Below, piece after piece: positions 10,044 through 22,635 of a stretch of 64,000 nucleotides of DNA. The notes below the pieces were generated by a model. That model worked only from the letters and a program-made list of their open reading frames with translations, ran no database searches and was not told the DNA's origin. Made by a program: the position numbers and the translations under genes. The stretch comes from Didymella arachidicola (lineage: Eukaryota; Ascomycota; Dothideomycetes; Pleosporales; Didymellaceae): NCBI GenBank assembly GCA_016630955.3, contig CM049996.1, positions 1,736,001 through 1,800,000 on the forward strand. Reading direction: 5' to 3'. Position 1 is the first letter of the stretch. Each line of letters opens with the position of its first letter.

Positions 10044-13000
10044 TCATGCATGCTGTGCCGGCGCAGCAGGAGCGCTCCGCACGTCTCGCGGAGGGGCAGA
10101 TGGTCTCCCGCCTCTCGCGCCACCAGCTCCTCGCCCACCTCGATGGCTGCCGCGACCCCTGCCACGGCCGCTGTGGGCAGTCTGGTCGGCCTTCGGACCC
10201 GCAGGTGGTACGAAAGCAGGGGCTTCAGGATTTGGTGCTAGTGGCGCGCTGGTTTCCGCAGCAGGGGCCTGAGGCCGACCTTTTGGCTTGGGTGTTCGTG
10301 GCTTTGGTGCCTTTTCCTTGCGCTGGTCGATGACTCCATCTTTTTCTGTTTCCTTCTTCTCCTCGCCTGTTTTTCTGGGCTTCCTCGCGTTTATGCCCTT
10401 GGACGGCTTTGAGTCACGGGAACCGCTCACGGGTCCATCGCCGCGGGCCTTGGCAGTACCTTTTGCGGCGGCTCTGGTAGCTCTCTCGGCAGCACGCTTC
10501 GCTTGCTCTTCCTCTTCGATAGCGCGCTTGCTCTCCGCCTCCCACCATTGCTGGAACTCTTGCTCCTGCTGTATCTCTTCGAGACTCCGCTTGGCTGCTG
10601 CATCGCGGATCGAGGACTTCTCGGCTTCCTGCAAAGAGAGGATCTCCATCATGCTGAGATGTTGACTTGGAGATGTCGGCGAGTGTGAAGGCAGGGGGAT
10701 GTGACGAACAGACATAGGCACAGGGATAGGTGTATTGGAAACCGACATGCCACGCTCAGAAGCCGATGGCCGCGAGGGTGAGGACGCGTCTTGCGCACTA
10801 GCTTCCTTCTCTTTGCTTTTGCCTTTGCCCTTGCCTTTAGCAATGGTCTGTCGCATAGTCAGTTGCGGGGTGCTCGTCGCCCGGGCCGGCTGGGGCGAAG
10901 GCTGGGGCGAAGGCTGCTGCGGCGGAGGTGTTGCTGCGGAAGGAGCCAGGATCTGATTTGCACTCGGCTTCCTATACGATGCAGCCTGCCACGGCGAGAC
11001 AGCCGGCGGGGCTGGCTGGGCAGCTTCGACCTTGAAACCCTGAAGCTCAGCTTTTTGCAGTCGCTTGCGCTCCTTTTGGGACATCTTAGGTTGAGCAGCG
11101 CGGGCACGTTCTCGCTCCTCCTTTGCAAGACCCAGTGCCAAACCGGAAGGCTTGTCGCTTGAAGTTTGTGCCATGATGTCCTTGAGGTCGAGCTTCGAGC
11201 TTGCCCAGGGTGCCGTACCCCATGGCTGACTGGGAGTCCTGCTTCCCGATAACGCGCTTGGGGGCAACGAGCTCGGCGAGATAAAGCCATCTTCGATATT
11301 GTTCGATGTGTTTTGCTTCATATCAGTAGTCCATGGTGACTGAGGCTCACCAAGACTTTGATCGAATGTTTTCGCTTGCTCACTCACAAAGCGAGGAGGC
11401 TTGATCTTGTCAAGTACAGAAGCATCTTCGTCCTCGCCGTCCGACATCTCAAACATGAGATCTGCAACCGAGCTCTTGCCTTTCAGCTGCGGCGTTAGAG
11501 CCGGACTCTTGGCTTCACTCTTCGCCTGGTTGGAGGCTCGCCTTCTGTTGCGTTGGCGGAGTGGCGAAGCTGAAAGCTCTTCTAGGCTCTGGGCTCTGAA
11601 GGACGCCGAGTGTGTGTCTGCACTGGCGTACTTGTTGGAGAGGATAATGGCATCAATCTTAGCACGATTGCCTCGCTCGATCTTTTCTGCAAGATCAGGA
11701 TACTGCTCGAAAAGCAGAGCCTCTGCACGACCACTTCGCGCAAACGGCAGGTACGCTAGTTGATTCTCGCGCGCAACCTCATTCAGCTCGTGCAAGAGGT
11801 CGTCATCAAGCTCGTCTAAAGATCTGCCGGATATGAGCGTCTGTCAGATAAAAGGAGGATGTTTCACTTACCCATTCTGCATGACTGCCTCTAAACTAAG
11901 GCAGACGTACTCAAGAGCCGCATCTTTGAATTCTGCGACCGAGCTCGGTGCGATAGCATTCAGCAACGAACAGACATTGCGGGCGTTGACTGGTCAATCA
12001 GTCAGCTCGAATTCAATGGCTAATGAAATGGAACGTACCGTAACGACCGATGATTTTCTGGCAAATCTGCGACAGACGGTCAAGCATTAATTCGTTGGCG
12101 ACAGACATAACATCCATAACGTGATCCAGAAGCTCGTCTAGTGCAAGCAGATCGTTCAGATCCTCGCTGACGACGTTGTCGAAGATCTCCTCTCCAGCGT
12201 CAGTATACAGGTGACGAACAACGAGCTGAAAGAGGTCGGTCTCAACGTTTGTGAGATCGATGTGGACTGGTGCTGAGCCCTCACGTCGCCCTGAAAGCCA
12301 TTGCCCAGCTGCACGGCCCCTAAACAAACCCTCGAAGAAGGGGCAGCGCTGACACACGATGTCAGAATGCAGCAGCATCTCACCGTCGGCAAGATCAACG
12401 ATAACATCTCCACTTTCAAAGAACGAAGACTCCTTGATCGCGACCTCGAGATCGACGTGCAGCGATCGTCGGGGATTCACCATCTGTCGCACAGCTGGTT
12501 CTAATTGTCGCATTTCTAATCGTGAGGCTACCCTCATGAGCTCTGTACGAACAGATCGATAGCGGAATGCTGACTCGGGCGCGTGGCGTGTGACGTTCCA
12601 GAAGTCAACGATGGTGTCTGTGTATGCGTACAGGACGAAGTCGAAGATGGTCAAGAAGTCAAGGCCTTGGAACATGACCAGGGTTGTCTCGCCTTCCTTG
12701 CTGATGATGAGTAGCTCAGGAATGGCGTAGCTAGAGCTCTTCAATCGGAAGTCAAGCATCGCATCTCGGAAAATGCGGGAGCGACCAGATATGATGAATT
12801 CATGAACCGGCAGGCGTACATCGGACACTGTAGTCCCAATGACCATATCATAGGTATTCTCGGAAGTCACCGAAGCCTGTTCCAAGACCTCTGAGACCTC
12901 TTTTTCGAGATCCTTGGACCTCAAGACACGCTTGTGAAGTGCTAGTGACTGACCGGGCCTATTCCAATATCGCGGCACCGGCTCTTCGTCATCTGAAGAC

Positions 13001-15144
13001 TCTTCGTAATTGTGCATGTCGTAAAATGACAAGAGAGGTGCAAGATCCTCCCAGAGCCCGGGCTCGTCCACACCGATCTGGTTGCGTGTAATATCGCAAT
13101 CTTTACGCACCGCAGCATATGCACCATACGCAGAGGCACGAACGGCGACAACGCGTGTCAAACCGGACACACGTTGGAACTTATAGTCCTTGGGCTTCAA
13201 CTCCGCTGCAGCAGTGGTGTTGGCGCTTTTGATGGTTGCCCGCTTGGTACGTCTCCACACGGTGCCGGCTTCCGTAGTCAATATAATAGAGCCATCCTGG
13301 TCGACATCGACATCCCTAGCAGCCATATGACTCTTCTTTGAAGACCAAATCCGGTAGGGTGTCGATAGTGCTTTGCGTATCTGCTTAGGATTCGTCGTAG
13401 AGGTGCTAGTGTCTTGGCTGCCATCTGAGCGGCGACTCACAGCGACTGTGAATACTTCGCCTGACGTCGACATAACGCAGATCGTGTCGCCACCAGAGGT
13501 GATCTTTTGAATTCTATTCGGTGCAGTGTCGTATTTCGTGGTCAGCCAACTCTCCTTGAGAAAGTTGCTGGTGAAGCCATCGAGCGCGAAAGTGAGCTTC
13601 GAGTAGCCATAATTTGCAAAAACCCATACTTCTCGGTTCTCCAGCATACATATTGAGGCCCCATCGATGGCTGAGACTGCAGCGATAGGTGACGAGAAGA
13701 GCGACGCTGCAATCTTGCGTGGGGTGGCCTGCATTTCTAACGATCGAGCGTCGGAGTCGACTATACCAAGTTGGCCCTCATTCTTGCCGAAGGTGTATAG
13801 CGAAGTCGAGCTGTGAACAACGGAATGGATGCGCGAAGCTGCAATGCCAAGCACTTGCTCGCGTTTCAATGGTCCAAATATCTGCAGTGGTATCGTCGAA
13901 ATTGGGTCGTCATCTTTGAGAGACGGTTTGGGAAGGCTGTAGCCCAATTGGCCAAATGCGTTGTTGCCCCATGTGAAGATCTCACCCTCATCCGTGATTG
14001 CAAGGGTATGATTCTGTCCCAGAGCTACGGCTGCAACCTTCTTCATACCCAAGCCGCCAGCCTCGACACACGTGAACTGATAACTTGTGGTCTCACTGCC
14101 GATGCCCAGGCGTCCTCCGGTTCCGTGCCCACACATGTATAGGTTCGAAATGGGGTCGGTCGTCAGTACGGCTGTGTGCAGCTTTGACATCTGTACGTCC
14201 TGGATAACGATTGGAGTGTTCCGGATGTGCGTGGGGAGATCGACAGGCCCCTTTGGAGTCTGTGTGCCTGCATCTGACAGAGGTATTCCCATCGTAGCCC
14301 AGAATTGGTTGTGCCTTTCTCGGTCTTCCTTGTAGAACCGGCGAAGCAGATGGTCCGGTCTCCGCAATACCACGCGCTCGGGGAACGCGCGGTCGTCCTG
14401 GTCTCCAAACCCCAAGGTGACGTTCTTGTTGCTGCCGAAGGTATAGACCTCGTCGCCACCAAGGACGGTTGTGGGAGTGATCAACCGCTTGCGCAACTCA
14501 TCATCCATATCCCCGCTATCGCCCTGTGCCATCTCGTCGTCTGAGTCCGAGTCGAACATTGGTGCTTCTTCCGGTCGCAACGTTCGGTCTTTGATAGTCA
14601 TGGAGAACAAATCGAGCGGGCCATAGCCTTCCTTGTCTTTGATCTTGACCAAGCCGCGCGCATGCTGATTGAAACCTCCGTATCCCTGACCAAGTATATC
14701 CTGAGCGTCGCGATTGAGTATGAGACGAGCGATGGCGATGTTACCGAAGTAGAAGGCTCGATGCAGTGGCGTCCACCCGTTCTCTGCGTCCTGAATGTAC
14801 AGGTCTGTCCACTGATGATCCAACAAGGTTTGCGCAAACTCAACAGCATTTTCAGCTGATGAGGATGCGGCATGGTGCAAGATGGTGAGGCCGGCCGAGT
14901 CTCGACTGTTGATGTCTGATCTTGTCAAGGTTGCACCAGCAGGTTTGCGACCTTTTGCGCCCAACATTGGCGAAGCATTGTAACTGCCTGGACTGCTGTT
15001 CACCGCGACACCAGCTCCTGTACTCTGCCACCCACTATGGCTCTTTTGTGCGCCGGCACGAGACGACTGTGTACTGGATGCGACGACATTCCGGAAATTG
15101 TCGACGTCATCTTCGAGGTAGTATTTCCACAGATAGCCGCTCAT
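10044..15144 (-). CDS. IBTK-like ankyrin / RCC1 / tandem-BTB protein, three exons
   Basis: Resembles inhibitor-of-Bruton-kinase (IBtk) proteins, which in animals are substrate adaptors for CUL3 ubiquitin ligase; the fungal role is not established. Exons 15144-12039, 11989-11872 and 11823-10044, with introns of 49 and 48 nt, close in phase to give 1667 residues. Order: ankyrin repeats (about 80-145, GLTILHHAA and GWTPLHRAF), RCC1 repeats (about 230-460, GEIFTWGNNAFGQLG, SLYTFGKNEGQLGI), BTB 1 (about 770-860), BTB 2 (about 905-1000) and a BACK-like segment ending in SLEAVMQN and SLDELDDDLLHELNEV across the two introns. The C-terminal 550 residues are low complexity: SPW motifs, a charged coiled-coil-like stretch (EEIQQEQEFQQWWEAESKRA) and a Gly/Arg-rich tail (GRGRGRGSHRGGRGAGG) that suggests RNA binding. 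Because the two large open blocks join cleanly, they are one gene and not two. Confidence 0.9.
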
Positions 15145-17385
15145 GTGCCAAGTGGTGTTGGAGTCTACCGATGTTCCGACAAGTGCCTGCCCCTCGCTAT
15201 GATCTCAGGGACCAAAGCGTATTTAAAGGTGCTGGCTGCGAAACGGGTGGAGCTCCACAAGGTGCGCCGAACGCGACAGTTCGGCAGATCTATCTCCTAG
15301 ATAGACTATCGGTGTCTATGTGTAGATTTCGTATGCGAATTGCGGTGCGACGTGTATTAGGGCGTGGAGATGAAGCGCGTTCGTGGGGAGTGGCAAGTAG
15401 ACAGAACGCGGTCGCTCGAGTCAATTGTGCCAGTAGCGGGGTGGCGAATGGACGCGATATGGGTAGGAAACTTCAGGAATGTCGGTCCTAGTTCTGGAGC
15501 AGATTTTTTCTTACTGTGTCAGCTCGGCGGCGAATGTTTACACTGAGGTTGGAGTCGGTGCAGCCAGTGTATCGCTACCTGGGTCTATGACGATGCAGGT
15601 AGATATGGTGGGGTTAGCCGGTTGAAGGTGCTGACAACTGCGAGGTCGTAATGGCAGCTTGAAAGATTGTGTTGGGGACACTGAAATTTGCAGCACTTGC
15701 CACCGTCTACACAGATGCTCAAGAGTGTCACTTTATCCCTGGGAATGGCGGCGTTTGGAGCGTAATGCGGTTGTCCGTGGCATGTGTCCTCGGTGGTCAT
15801 CATCAGTCCAACCAATCAATGCCCAGTGCGCTCCACGAGCCTCTCTTCTGGCATGATGGAGGTCGACCTCACTGGGTCAGCGTGATGGGTTGACAGGTGC
15901 TTCATACGGAGAATGGGCTGTAGACTACTATGATTCAGCAGCATGGTAGGAAGGGTCAACGTGTCTGAGGATCGCCGTTCATGTACTATGGTAGGTACAC
16001 GCGCTGAGCACCCACAGGCGGTGAGCGGCAGAACCTGGTCCAAAGAGCTGGACGTCGAAGTTACATGCAAACTTTGTACCAAAGTCTACATCGATGACAA
16101 GCTTTGGACAATGAGTAGAACGGTCAGGCTTCACACGAAAATGACATGACCCTACGTTTAAACATTGTTGGTAGGTATCAATGTCAGGCAACCGACGGCC
16201 CCGAAGCCAAGGCAATCTGCATGCAATTCACGCAAAGAATGGCAGAAAGCACCATCGAGCGATAGGATAGGTCTCCTCTGCGTCATGTTCGCCGAGTCTG
16301 TGTAGGCAAGTCTCGACGTCTGTGATGGAAATAGCGCATGAAATGTGAGCACCTCTGTCCTCCAGGACTATCAGGCTGCCTAGCTGTCCCGCTGCTATTG
16401 ATTTTTGCGCGTTTGATTCGCGACCAGGCAGCGCGAGGCATGAAGATGACTCTTGAACAGCAGTGGACGTCGTACATGAAGCGAAGAGTAGTGCAGCTTG
16501 CGTTACCGGTCAAGCTCGGTTGGCTTCAAGTCATGCACGGAGGTGAGGCGCAGACCAATAATGGCGTGCGATGTCGACAGGCGACACGAGCAGCTCGACA
16601 TAGCTCGAGAAGAAAGATCGAGTCCTGCTCTTTGGTTGCATTTGCATAATCCATGAAGCGTTGATAGCCGCCTTGTCAAGGTCTCTTATCGTGGTTCTCG
16701 TATGTAGGCAACCTTCGCCAGAGCAGCTCGAGTGCATTGGCCACGACTAACACCAAAGAAGACGGGGTCGAGCTTCCCCAGACTCGCGGGACCGTGTCGA
16801 AGCTCGAGAGATGGAACCGCTGCAGCTTTTGAACTTCCTGCATCTTCCACAATTTCCCTGCCTGGCGACCAGTTCCGCTATCAGTTCTCTATCAGCATTG
16901 GCCCTTGTCTGTCTTGGAGCTAGCAGCCATCGTCATTTGGCTGGAGTCACGCTGCACTGGTCACACACCTTCTACTCAACACGCTTTGCTACATCACTTC
17001 CGCCGTTTGCTTACCAGACCTTGTGCACCTCGGGTAGCAGCTGGCGCATCAATCGCCATCCAAGCACGACACCTGCATATTGACGTTCGTCACCCACCAC
17101 GGTGCTGGTACCTTAGATTCAGGGTGCTCAAACTCAACAGCCTTATCTCCACCATCTCCGCACCCTGAAAGTCGACGACATGGCTGCTGCCTGAGCTGCC
17201 ACAGCCCTGCGCAATAATCCAGTGTGGATCTGGAGACATCTCTGACTGTCGCTGCTGACCCAGCCGTCTGCACTCGTGATGGCTCCCAGGGCTCACCTGT
17301 ATTCGCCGCATAGCCCATAATCGCATACTAGCATCTGCCGCCCATATACCTTCTGTACCTGTTCCTGCAGCAGGCCTCCCGCAAC
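15145..17385. other. Long divergent intergenic region
   Basis: This 2.2-kb region separates the divergent IBTK-like and ATG13 starts and should carry both promoters and long leaders. None of the short frames present (up to about 190 codons) has codon bias or motifs that I recognise. The stretch 16950-17385 just before ATG13 is CA/CT-rich, typical of a fungal 5' leader. Confidence 0.5.
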
Positions 17386-20173
17386 ATGCAGCCTTCTCCC
17401 TATCAGCGTTCGTCGCCACGTACAGCCTCCGCTGCCAACAGCCTCCAGACGAACCCTACGCGCACGAACAACCAGCGGTACGGCTCGCCCTACTCAGACA
17501 CCGATCCATACTGCGACAGAGGTCCTGATGAAGAAGAAGGCGACATGGCTTCCCCTGACCAGAGGAATAGCCAGAAGGTGAACCAGGTCATACAGGTGCG
17601 TACCTGTGGACAGCCTCGTCTTGGAGTTTACGCTGATGCATGACAGAACTTCTTCACCAAGGCCGCTCTCACTATAATATCCTCTCGAGTCATACTGCCG
17701 CAGGCTTTCAATACTAACGGCGGTATCAGGCAGAATAAATGGGTGAGTACTATAGAAAGGCCCTTGTTTGATATCTTACTGACATCGAGCGCAGTTCAAC
17801 GTAGTGCTGGACGACAGCGATGAGGTTCAGCAGCAACTCGCCGAATGGAAAACAATGGACGCTATGGCTGGAGACCATCCTCCCCTCTGCATCGAGATAT
17901 ACCTGGACACGAAGGCATTAGGACACAAGCAGTCGCTCGTCATCCGCGACGACGATGATAAAAGATGGGACGTGTCTCGTGCTTTGGACAACGCTTCTTC
18001 GGGCCGCTCTGCAAAAGCAACACAAGTGCTCCTGGAGCGCTGGACCATAAGCGTGGGCGATAAGTCATCGGTGCACCCCACAGAGCTTAACGACCCACTG
18101 CCGAACGTCTACAAGAAGGCCGTTGTCTTGTTCCGTGCGCTCTATACATACATACGCTTCATCCCAGCGTTTAAGTACTACAAGATTATCGCCAAGCAAC
18201 CAGCAAATTCACCCGCGTTGAAGCTTGCCTACCGCATAACAAACGGCGACTTCAAGAGTCCCTACCCGGATACTCTCAACCTCCCGCTGTACCCATCTGA
18301 CGAACCCGTTACCGACCGACAAGACTTCGAGCCTTCCCACTCACCGGTTGGACCATTGCGCATCTCCGTGCAGTACCGCACGAATTGCGAATTTACGGTC
18401 GAAGACTCTGAATCTTTGCTAAGCTCCGAGTTCATGGGTTTGGACAACACGTACTTCGATCAGTCGCAACGTGGGGCTGTGCCCGGTTCACTTCCTGTCC
18501 ATAAGATCCACACGCAGGAAACTCCCGACGTTGGTCAAGCGTACGGCAGCATGTCCACGTTCCACCAAGTCGGCCCTGCAACGGGAACAAGCCCGATTTC
18601 TGCATTGCGCGCAGTACGAGACATGCCCTCTTCTTCACCTATGGAAACACCACCGCAGAAGCTCCCACCAAACCACCGCACTATCCAAGGGTCAAAGTCG
18701 TCGCTACGGTCTGCTGACGTGCTGTTCCAACGACGAACTTCAGTATCATTCCAGCCCTTTAAAGCTGGCTCATTATCGTCATCACCTGCCTTGGGTCCTG
18801 CAGTGCTATCATCTCCTGGCAGCTCCCTCGGACGTCCAAGCAGTTCATTTGGTCGTACTGTCACACCTAATCCACTTCTCCAGGCCCGCAATCGCACTTC
18901 GTTGACAGCACTTCCCCAGCAAGCTCTGCGAACGCCGTCGTTGCCTAATGACGCTGGTGTTCTCTCTTCAGCCTCGAGCTCGCCACGGCCGGCCCCTATC
19001 AAGTACAGCAGCAGCTTTGGGCATCGCAGAAATCGCTTTTCGACTAGCGGTGGCAGCAAGACCGAAGACGACAACTTGAGCAGTGGCAAGGGTAGCGTGG
19101 CGTCCTCGCTGCAGCGGGGGTCGGACGTGCTCAATGAAGGCGAGGGCGGCAGTTCCGGCGAAGTAAAGTCAGACGACGATAACATATCAGACTTCCTGAA
19201 GCTCCTCGAAGCAAAGAAGGAGCTCAAGAGCTTCAATCGTAGCGACAACGCCTCAAAAGAATCAGCCATGCGCAGAACGACCGCTCAGTTGTCGAAATAT
19301 CAGCGACTTAAGGATTCGCATGCGGCGCTGTCTGACTCCGTGTCCTCGTCAACCATGCTACATCGCTCTTCATCGTCGTCAAGCCGGCAGCTCTCCAGCG
19401 TTCCAGCTATGATCGCGGGCACATCAGTGTCCACAGCTTCATCACCTGGCAAGCCCATCTCACCGCATACACCGCACACGCCCGCAATTCCCTCACGCCT
19501 CAGTGCCAACAGCATCATCGAGTACGAGCCACGGCCGCGACGAAGCCGCTCTTCGCGGCCAAACCGAGATCAGGATGCCGCAGACGCTCAGGCGTCGAAT
19601 GAAGGCGACGACCCCAGCACCAACGCTATTGACATTCCTACGTCGCCGCGACACTGGGAGCGAACTTTCAATCGACGGTCCAGCTCAGTTGCACAACAAG
19701 ATCGCAATCCTGAAGATGATCTCGATAACTACGGTCGTGCTGCCAGTCTGCCACTCACCGAGGCCGGGCGGTCCAAGGACGTGACGCCTAGCGGATTGTT
19801 CACACAGGCAGAGACAGACGTTAGCACAACGCAACACGACCAGGGTTCCGAGGAGATCGATCCTATTGACGGGCACACGGAACGACCGTCATCTCCATCG
19901 AATATGCCTGCCAAGCGCGGCACATACTCCGGTAGCTCCCGCGGCCGCACAAGTTTCATTTTGCAGAGGTCGTCATCAGGCGCTACGAGCTCCACTGAGC
20001 GGCCAAATCGCTACAGCTTCTCCAGTCGTAGTCTTGGTCAAGAAGACGACGAGCCTCTACTCTTCCAGATGAGCGAAATTGGCGCTGGCGGCTCACGACG
20101 CAGTCTCGAAGAAGCACCAGGAAGCTCGGGCTCGAGCACCGCAGCGAAGCGCATGTCGCCATGGGGCCGCTAG
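17386..20173 (+). CDS. atg13: Autophagy protein Atg13 (HORMA domain), three exons
   Basis: Regulatory subunit of the Atg1 kinase complex that starts autophagosome formation at the pre-autophagosomal structure; TORC1 keeps it phosphorylated when nutrients are present. Exons 17386-17595, 17647-17742 and 17795-20173, with introns of 51 and 52 nt, all in phase 0, give 894 residues. The N-terminal HORMA domain (about 65-300) begins NFFTKAALTIISSRVILPQ across the second exon and continues with WFNVVLDD and PPLCIEIYLD. The remaining 600 residues are Ser/Thr/Pro-rich and disordered, as expected for the phosphorylated Atg1- and Atg17-binding tail. The short Ser/Pro-rich leader before HORMA is normal for filamentous fungi. 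The start ATG follows a stop-rich leader. Confidence 0.95.
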
Positions 20174-20885
20174 CACCGTCATCCATCGACCTCCCACATG
20201 TAACCATCTCATACAAAGAACACACACCCACCACCAACGCACACGAAACGCGCATATAGCGCACAAACAAACCATCTTGCATACTTCACTTCCATGAACC
20301 AGGTCTGATCAACTCGGCGCAGTTGGATCAGTAGGCGCATATCGTTGTTCTCTCTTTTCGTATTGCTCTTAGCCAGCGCTGTTCACACACCACTCTGTGG
20401 AGCTCCGCATGGCGTTATCGTGATTTCGGAGGCGCGCAGGGGCGCTTATATATTAGGTCACGGGTTCACATAAGACTGTCAGCACGGTGGGATGGCGCTA
20501 CGCATTTTGTTCTGGGGTTTGACGTTCGACGGTGGTGGGGGTTAGTTCTGGTTAAATGTACTTGTTATTATCAAAATCGCTGAATATGCCAATGCGGTGC
20601 ACGCCCTTGCACATATTGCACAAGTCTGGCGGGGACTGCACGTGTGAGATTTGTCAACGTGGTCAGGCTCAGCAACTTTGTGTTCTAGCACGCCTTTGAT
20701 GCAACAACGTCGCACATCGATGGGTGTGGGGCACCACTACCCAAACCAGATCTTCGCGAAGGTCCTCATCGAAGTCACGCTGTGTATATTCTTGATCAGA
20801 CCAGTAACAAGGTCTCCACTAGGTACGATGCCCCTCACGTCTGAAGAGGGAGTGTGCTCTTGAATCATTTCATTTCAATCAAGGT
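20174..20885. other. Convergent intergenic spacer
   Basis: 3' flanks of ATG13 and of the E1-alpha gene, which face each other. No coding frame, RNA gene or repeat is recognised. Confidence 0.5.
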
Positions 20886-22404
20886 CTACTTTTTCTGCTT
20901 CAGCTCTTCCAACTGTTCGCTCAACGCCCTCGCTCCACCCTCATACCCATCAAGATCGTACTCCTTGGGGTACCGCTGCAGGATATCCGCCATCTCAGCC
21001 ACATGCGCTTTCTGCTCCTCTGTCACGCTCTCCCAGACATCCGTAAACGCGTTCCGAATACTAGGTTTCTTCTGCTTCTCAGCAACTTCAAAGGCATGCA
21101 GAACCCGCTTCCGCGTACCACCACGCAACTCCTTTTCCTTGGCATCGTCCCACAGCCCCCGACCCTCCAGCCACTTCCGCAATCGCGTCAGCGGGTTGTC
21201 ACGCCGCTTCCAGTCCTCCACCTCGAGCTTCTGCCTGTATGCGAAGCTATCGTCAGAGGTACTATGATGCCCAACACGATACGCCATGCACTCCACCAGT
21301 ACGGGACGCCCGCCGTCCTCGAGCGCCAAGCGCCGTGCTTCCTTCACCGCGCGCCGCACAGCAAAGATATCGTTCCCGTCGACGCGCAGCGTGTCGATGC
21401 CGTAACCCGCGCCCCGCGCTGCGATCCCGTCGCCCCGGTACTGGTCGCTTGTTGGCGTCGAGATGGCGTATCCGTTGTTGCGGCAGATGAATATGCAGGG
21501 GACTTGCCGCGTGGCTGCGATGTTAAGCGCGGCGTGGAAGTCTCCCTCTGAAGCGGCGCCCTCGCCGAAGAAACACACCGCCACGCGCTCGACTTCACCT
21601 CCGGCGCTGGGTGCCCCGATGCGCCCCACGACGCCGCTGTTCTGCAGTTTGAGCGCGTACGCGGCGCCGGCGGCGTGCGGGATCTGCGTCGCCAGCGTGC
21701 TGGAGATGGTGTGGATGTTGAGTTCCTTGCTGCCGTAGTGCACGGGCATGTTGCGCCCCAGCCCGTTGTCGGCACTGTTGGCGAAGAGCTGGTTCATGAA
21801 CTGGGCCAGCGTGAAGCCGCGCTGGAGGTAGACGCCGCTCTCGCGGTACTGGGTGAAGATGACGTCGGTGGGGTGCAGGGCGGACGCGGCGCCGATGGAT
21901 ATGCCTTCTTCGCCGGCAGAGACCATGTAGAAACTGAGACGGCCCTGGCGCTGGGCTTCGAACATGAGGAGGTCCATTATGCTGACTGTTGCTGGTGGTT
22001 AGTGCTTTGTGGTGGTGTGTGCGGTGAGAGAGGGGGAATGTACGTGTCACCATGTTCTTGTACAGGTCCAGCGCTTCTTCGTCTGTGGTGTCGGCTCCCA
22101 CGCTCTTGTCGATGATTTCGCCATATTGGTTGAGGCAGCGGTACGTAGGGATTGCGTCTTTGGACTTGGACGGCCGCAGGAACGAGAGCGTGTTTGTGAA
22201 TTCGCTGTTGAGGGCTCCCGGAAAGAGAACTCTATGTAGCTGTTAGACCTGTCTTCAAAGGATAGCAACAGCAGCATACTTCTCAGCGTTGGCAGTCGAC
22301 GCTACCCCTCGGCTCTGCCATGGCGTTCTCACAGCATTCGAGGCTTTGGAAGTGGTGGACAGTCTCTGCGGTCGCAGCCGCCTCGCAGAATAGCGGAATG
22401 ACAT
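20886..22404 (-). CDS. Branched-chain 2-oxoacid dehydrogenase E1 subunit alpha, mitochondrial
   Basis: Thiamine-diphosphate-dependent decarboxylase subunit of the mitochondrial branched-chain 2-oxoacid dehydrogenase complex in valine, leucine and isoleucine breakdown. Exons 22404-22280, 22231-22044 and 21985-20886 (introns of 48 and 58 nt) give 470 residues. The start exon encodes an Arg/Ser-rich presequence (MSFRYSARRLRPQRLSTTSK) typical of mitochondrial import. Then come YKNMVTLSIMD, FYMVSAGEEG, and the ThDP/Mg site GEGAASEGDFHAAL ... ICRNNGYA. The regulatory loop RVGHHSTSDDSFAYR keeps the serine that is phosphorylated by the E1 kinase in animals. In the second intron I chose the GTACAT donor over GTGACA because it keeps the family residues MVT and the phase. 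COQ5 is divergent from it across a short shared promoter. Confidence 0.94.
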
Positions 22405-22635
22405 TTTGGTGCATAAACTACATAGGTGCAGCGGCCTTGGGTTTTGATGGTTCGGGAAGGACGTTGTCGTTGCTTGTACCGAGACCGAGCGGCTTCCCCA
22501 GATTCCTTAAGCCGAGCGGGACGACAGGGACGAGACGAGACGACAAGCACAAGGCACGTGCCAGCGCGGCGGACTCGGCGCGCATCATGGAGAAAAGTCG
22601 CGCCAAGCATCAGACGCTCCTTCACCACCGCCACC
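22405..22635. promoter_or_regulatory. Shared bidirectional promoter of the E1-alpha and COQ5 genes
   Basis: Only 231 bases separate the two divergent start codons, so the two mitochondrial genes must share this promoter region. A palindromic CACGTG (E-box, a Cbf1-type site) lies at 22555-22560, near the COQ5 side. Co-regulation is inferred from the layout. Confidence 0.6.

Noticed and set aside
10044..11795. A separate gene for the Gly/Arg-rich protein next to the BTB protein
   Set aside because: Two short introns join it in exact phase to the BTB gene, and the linking exon encodes the expected family residues, so it is the C-terminal part of one protein.
12942..14462. Several 60-110 codon frames on both strands inside the IBTK-like gene
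   Set aside because: All lie inside the long conserved coding frame and show no independent support.
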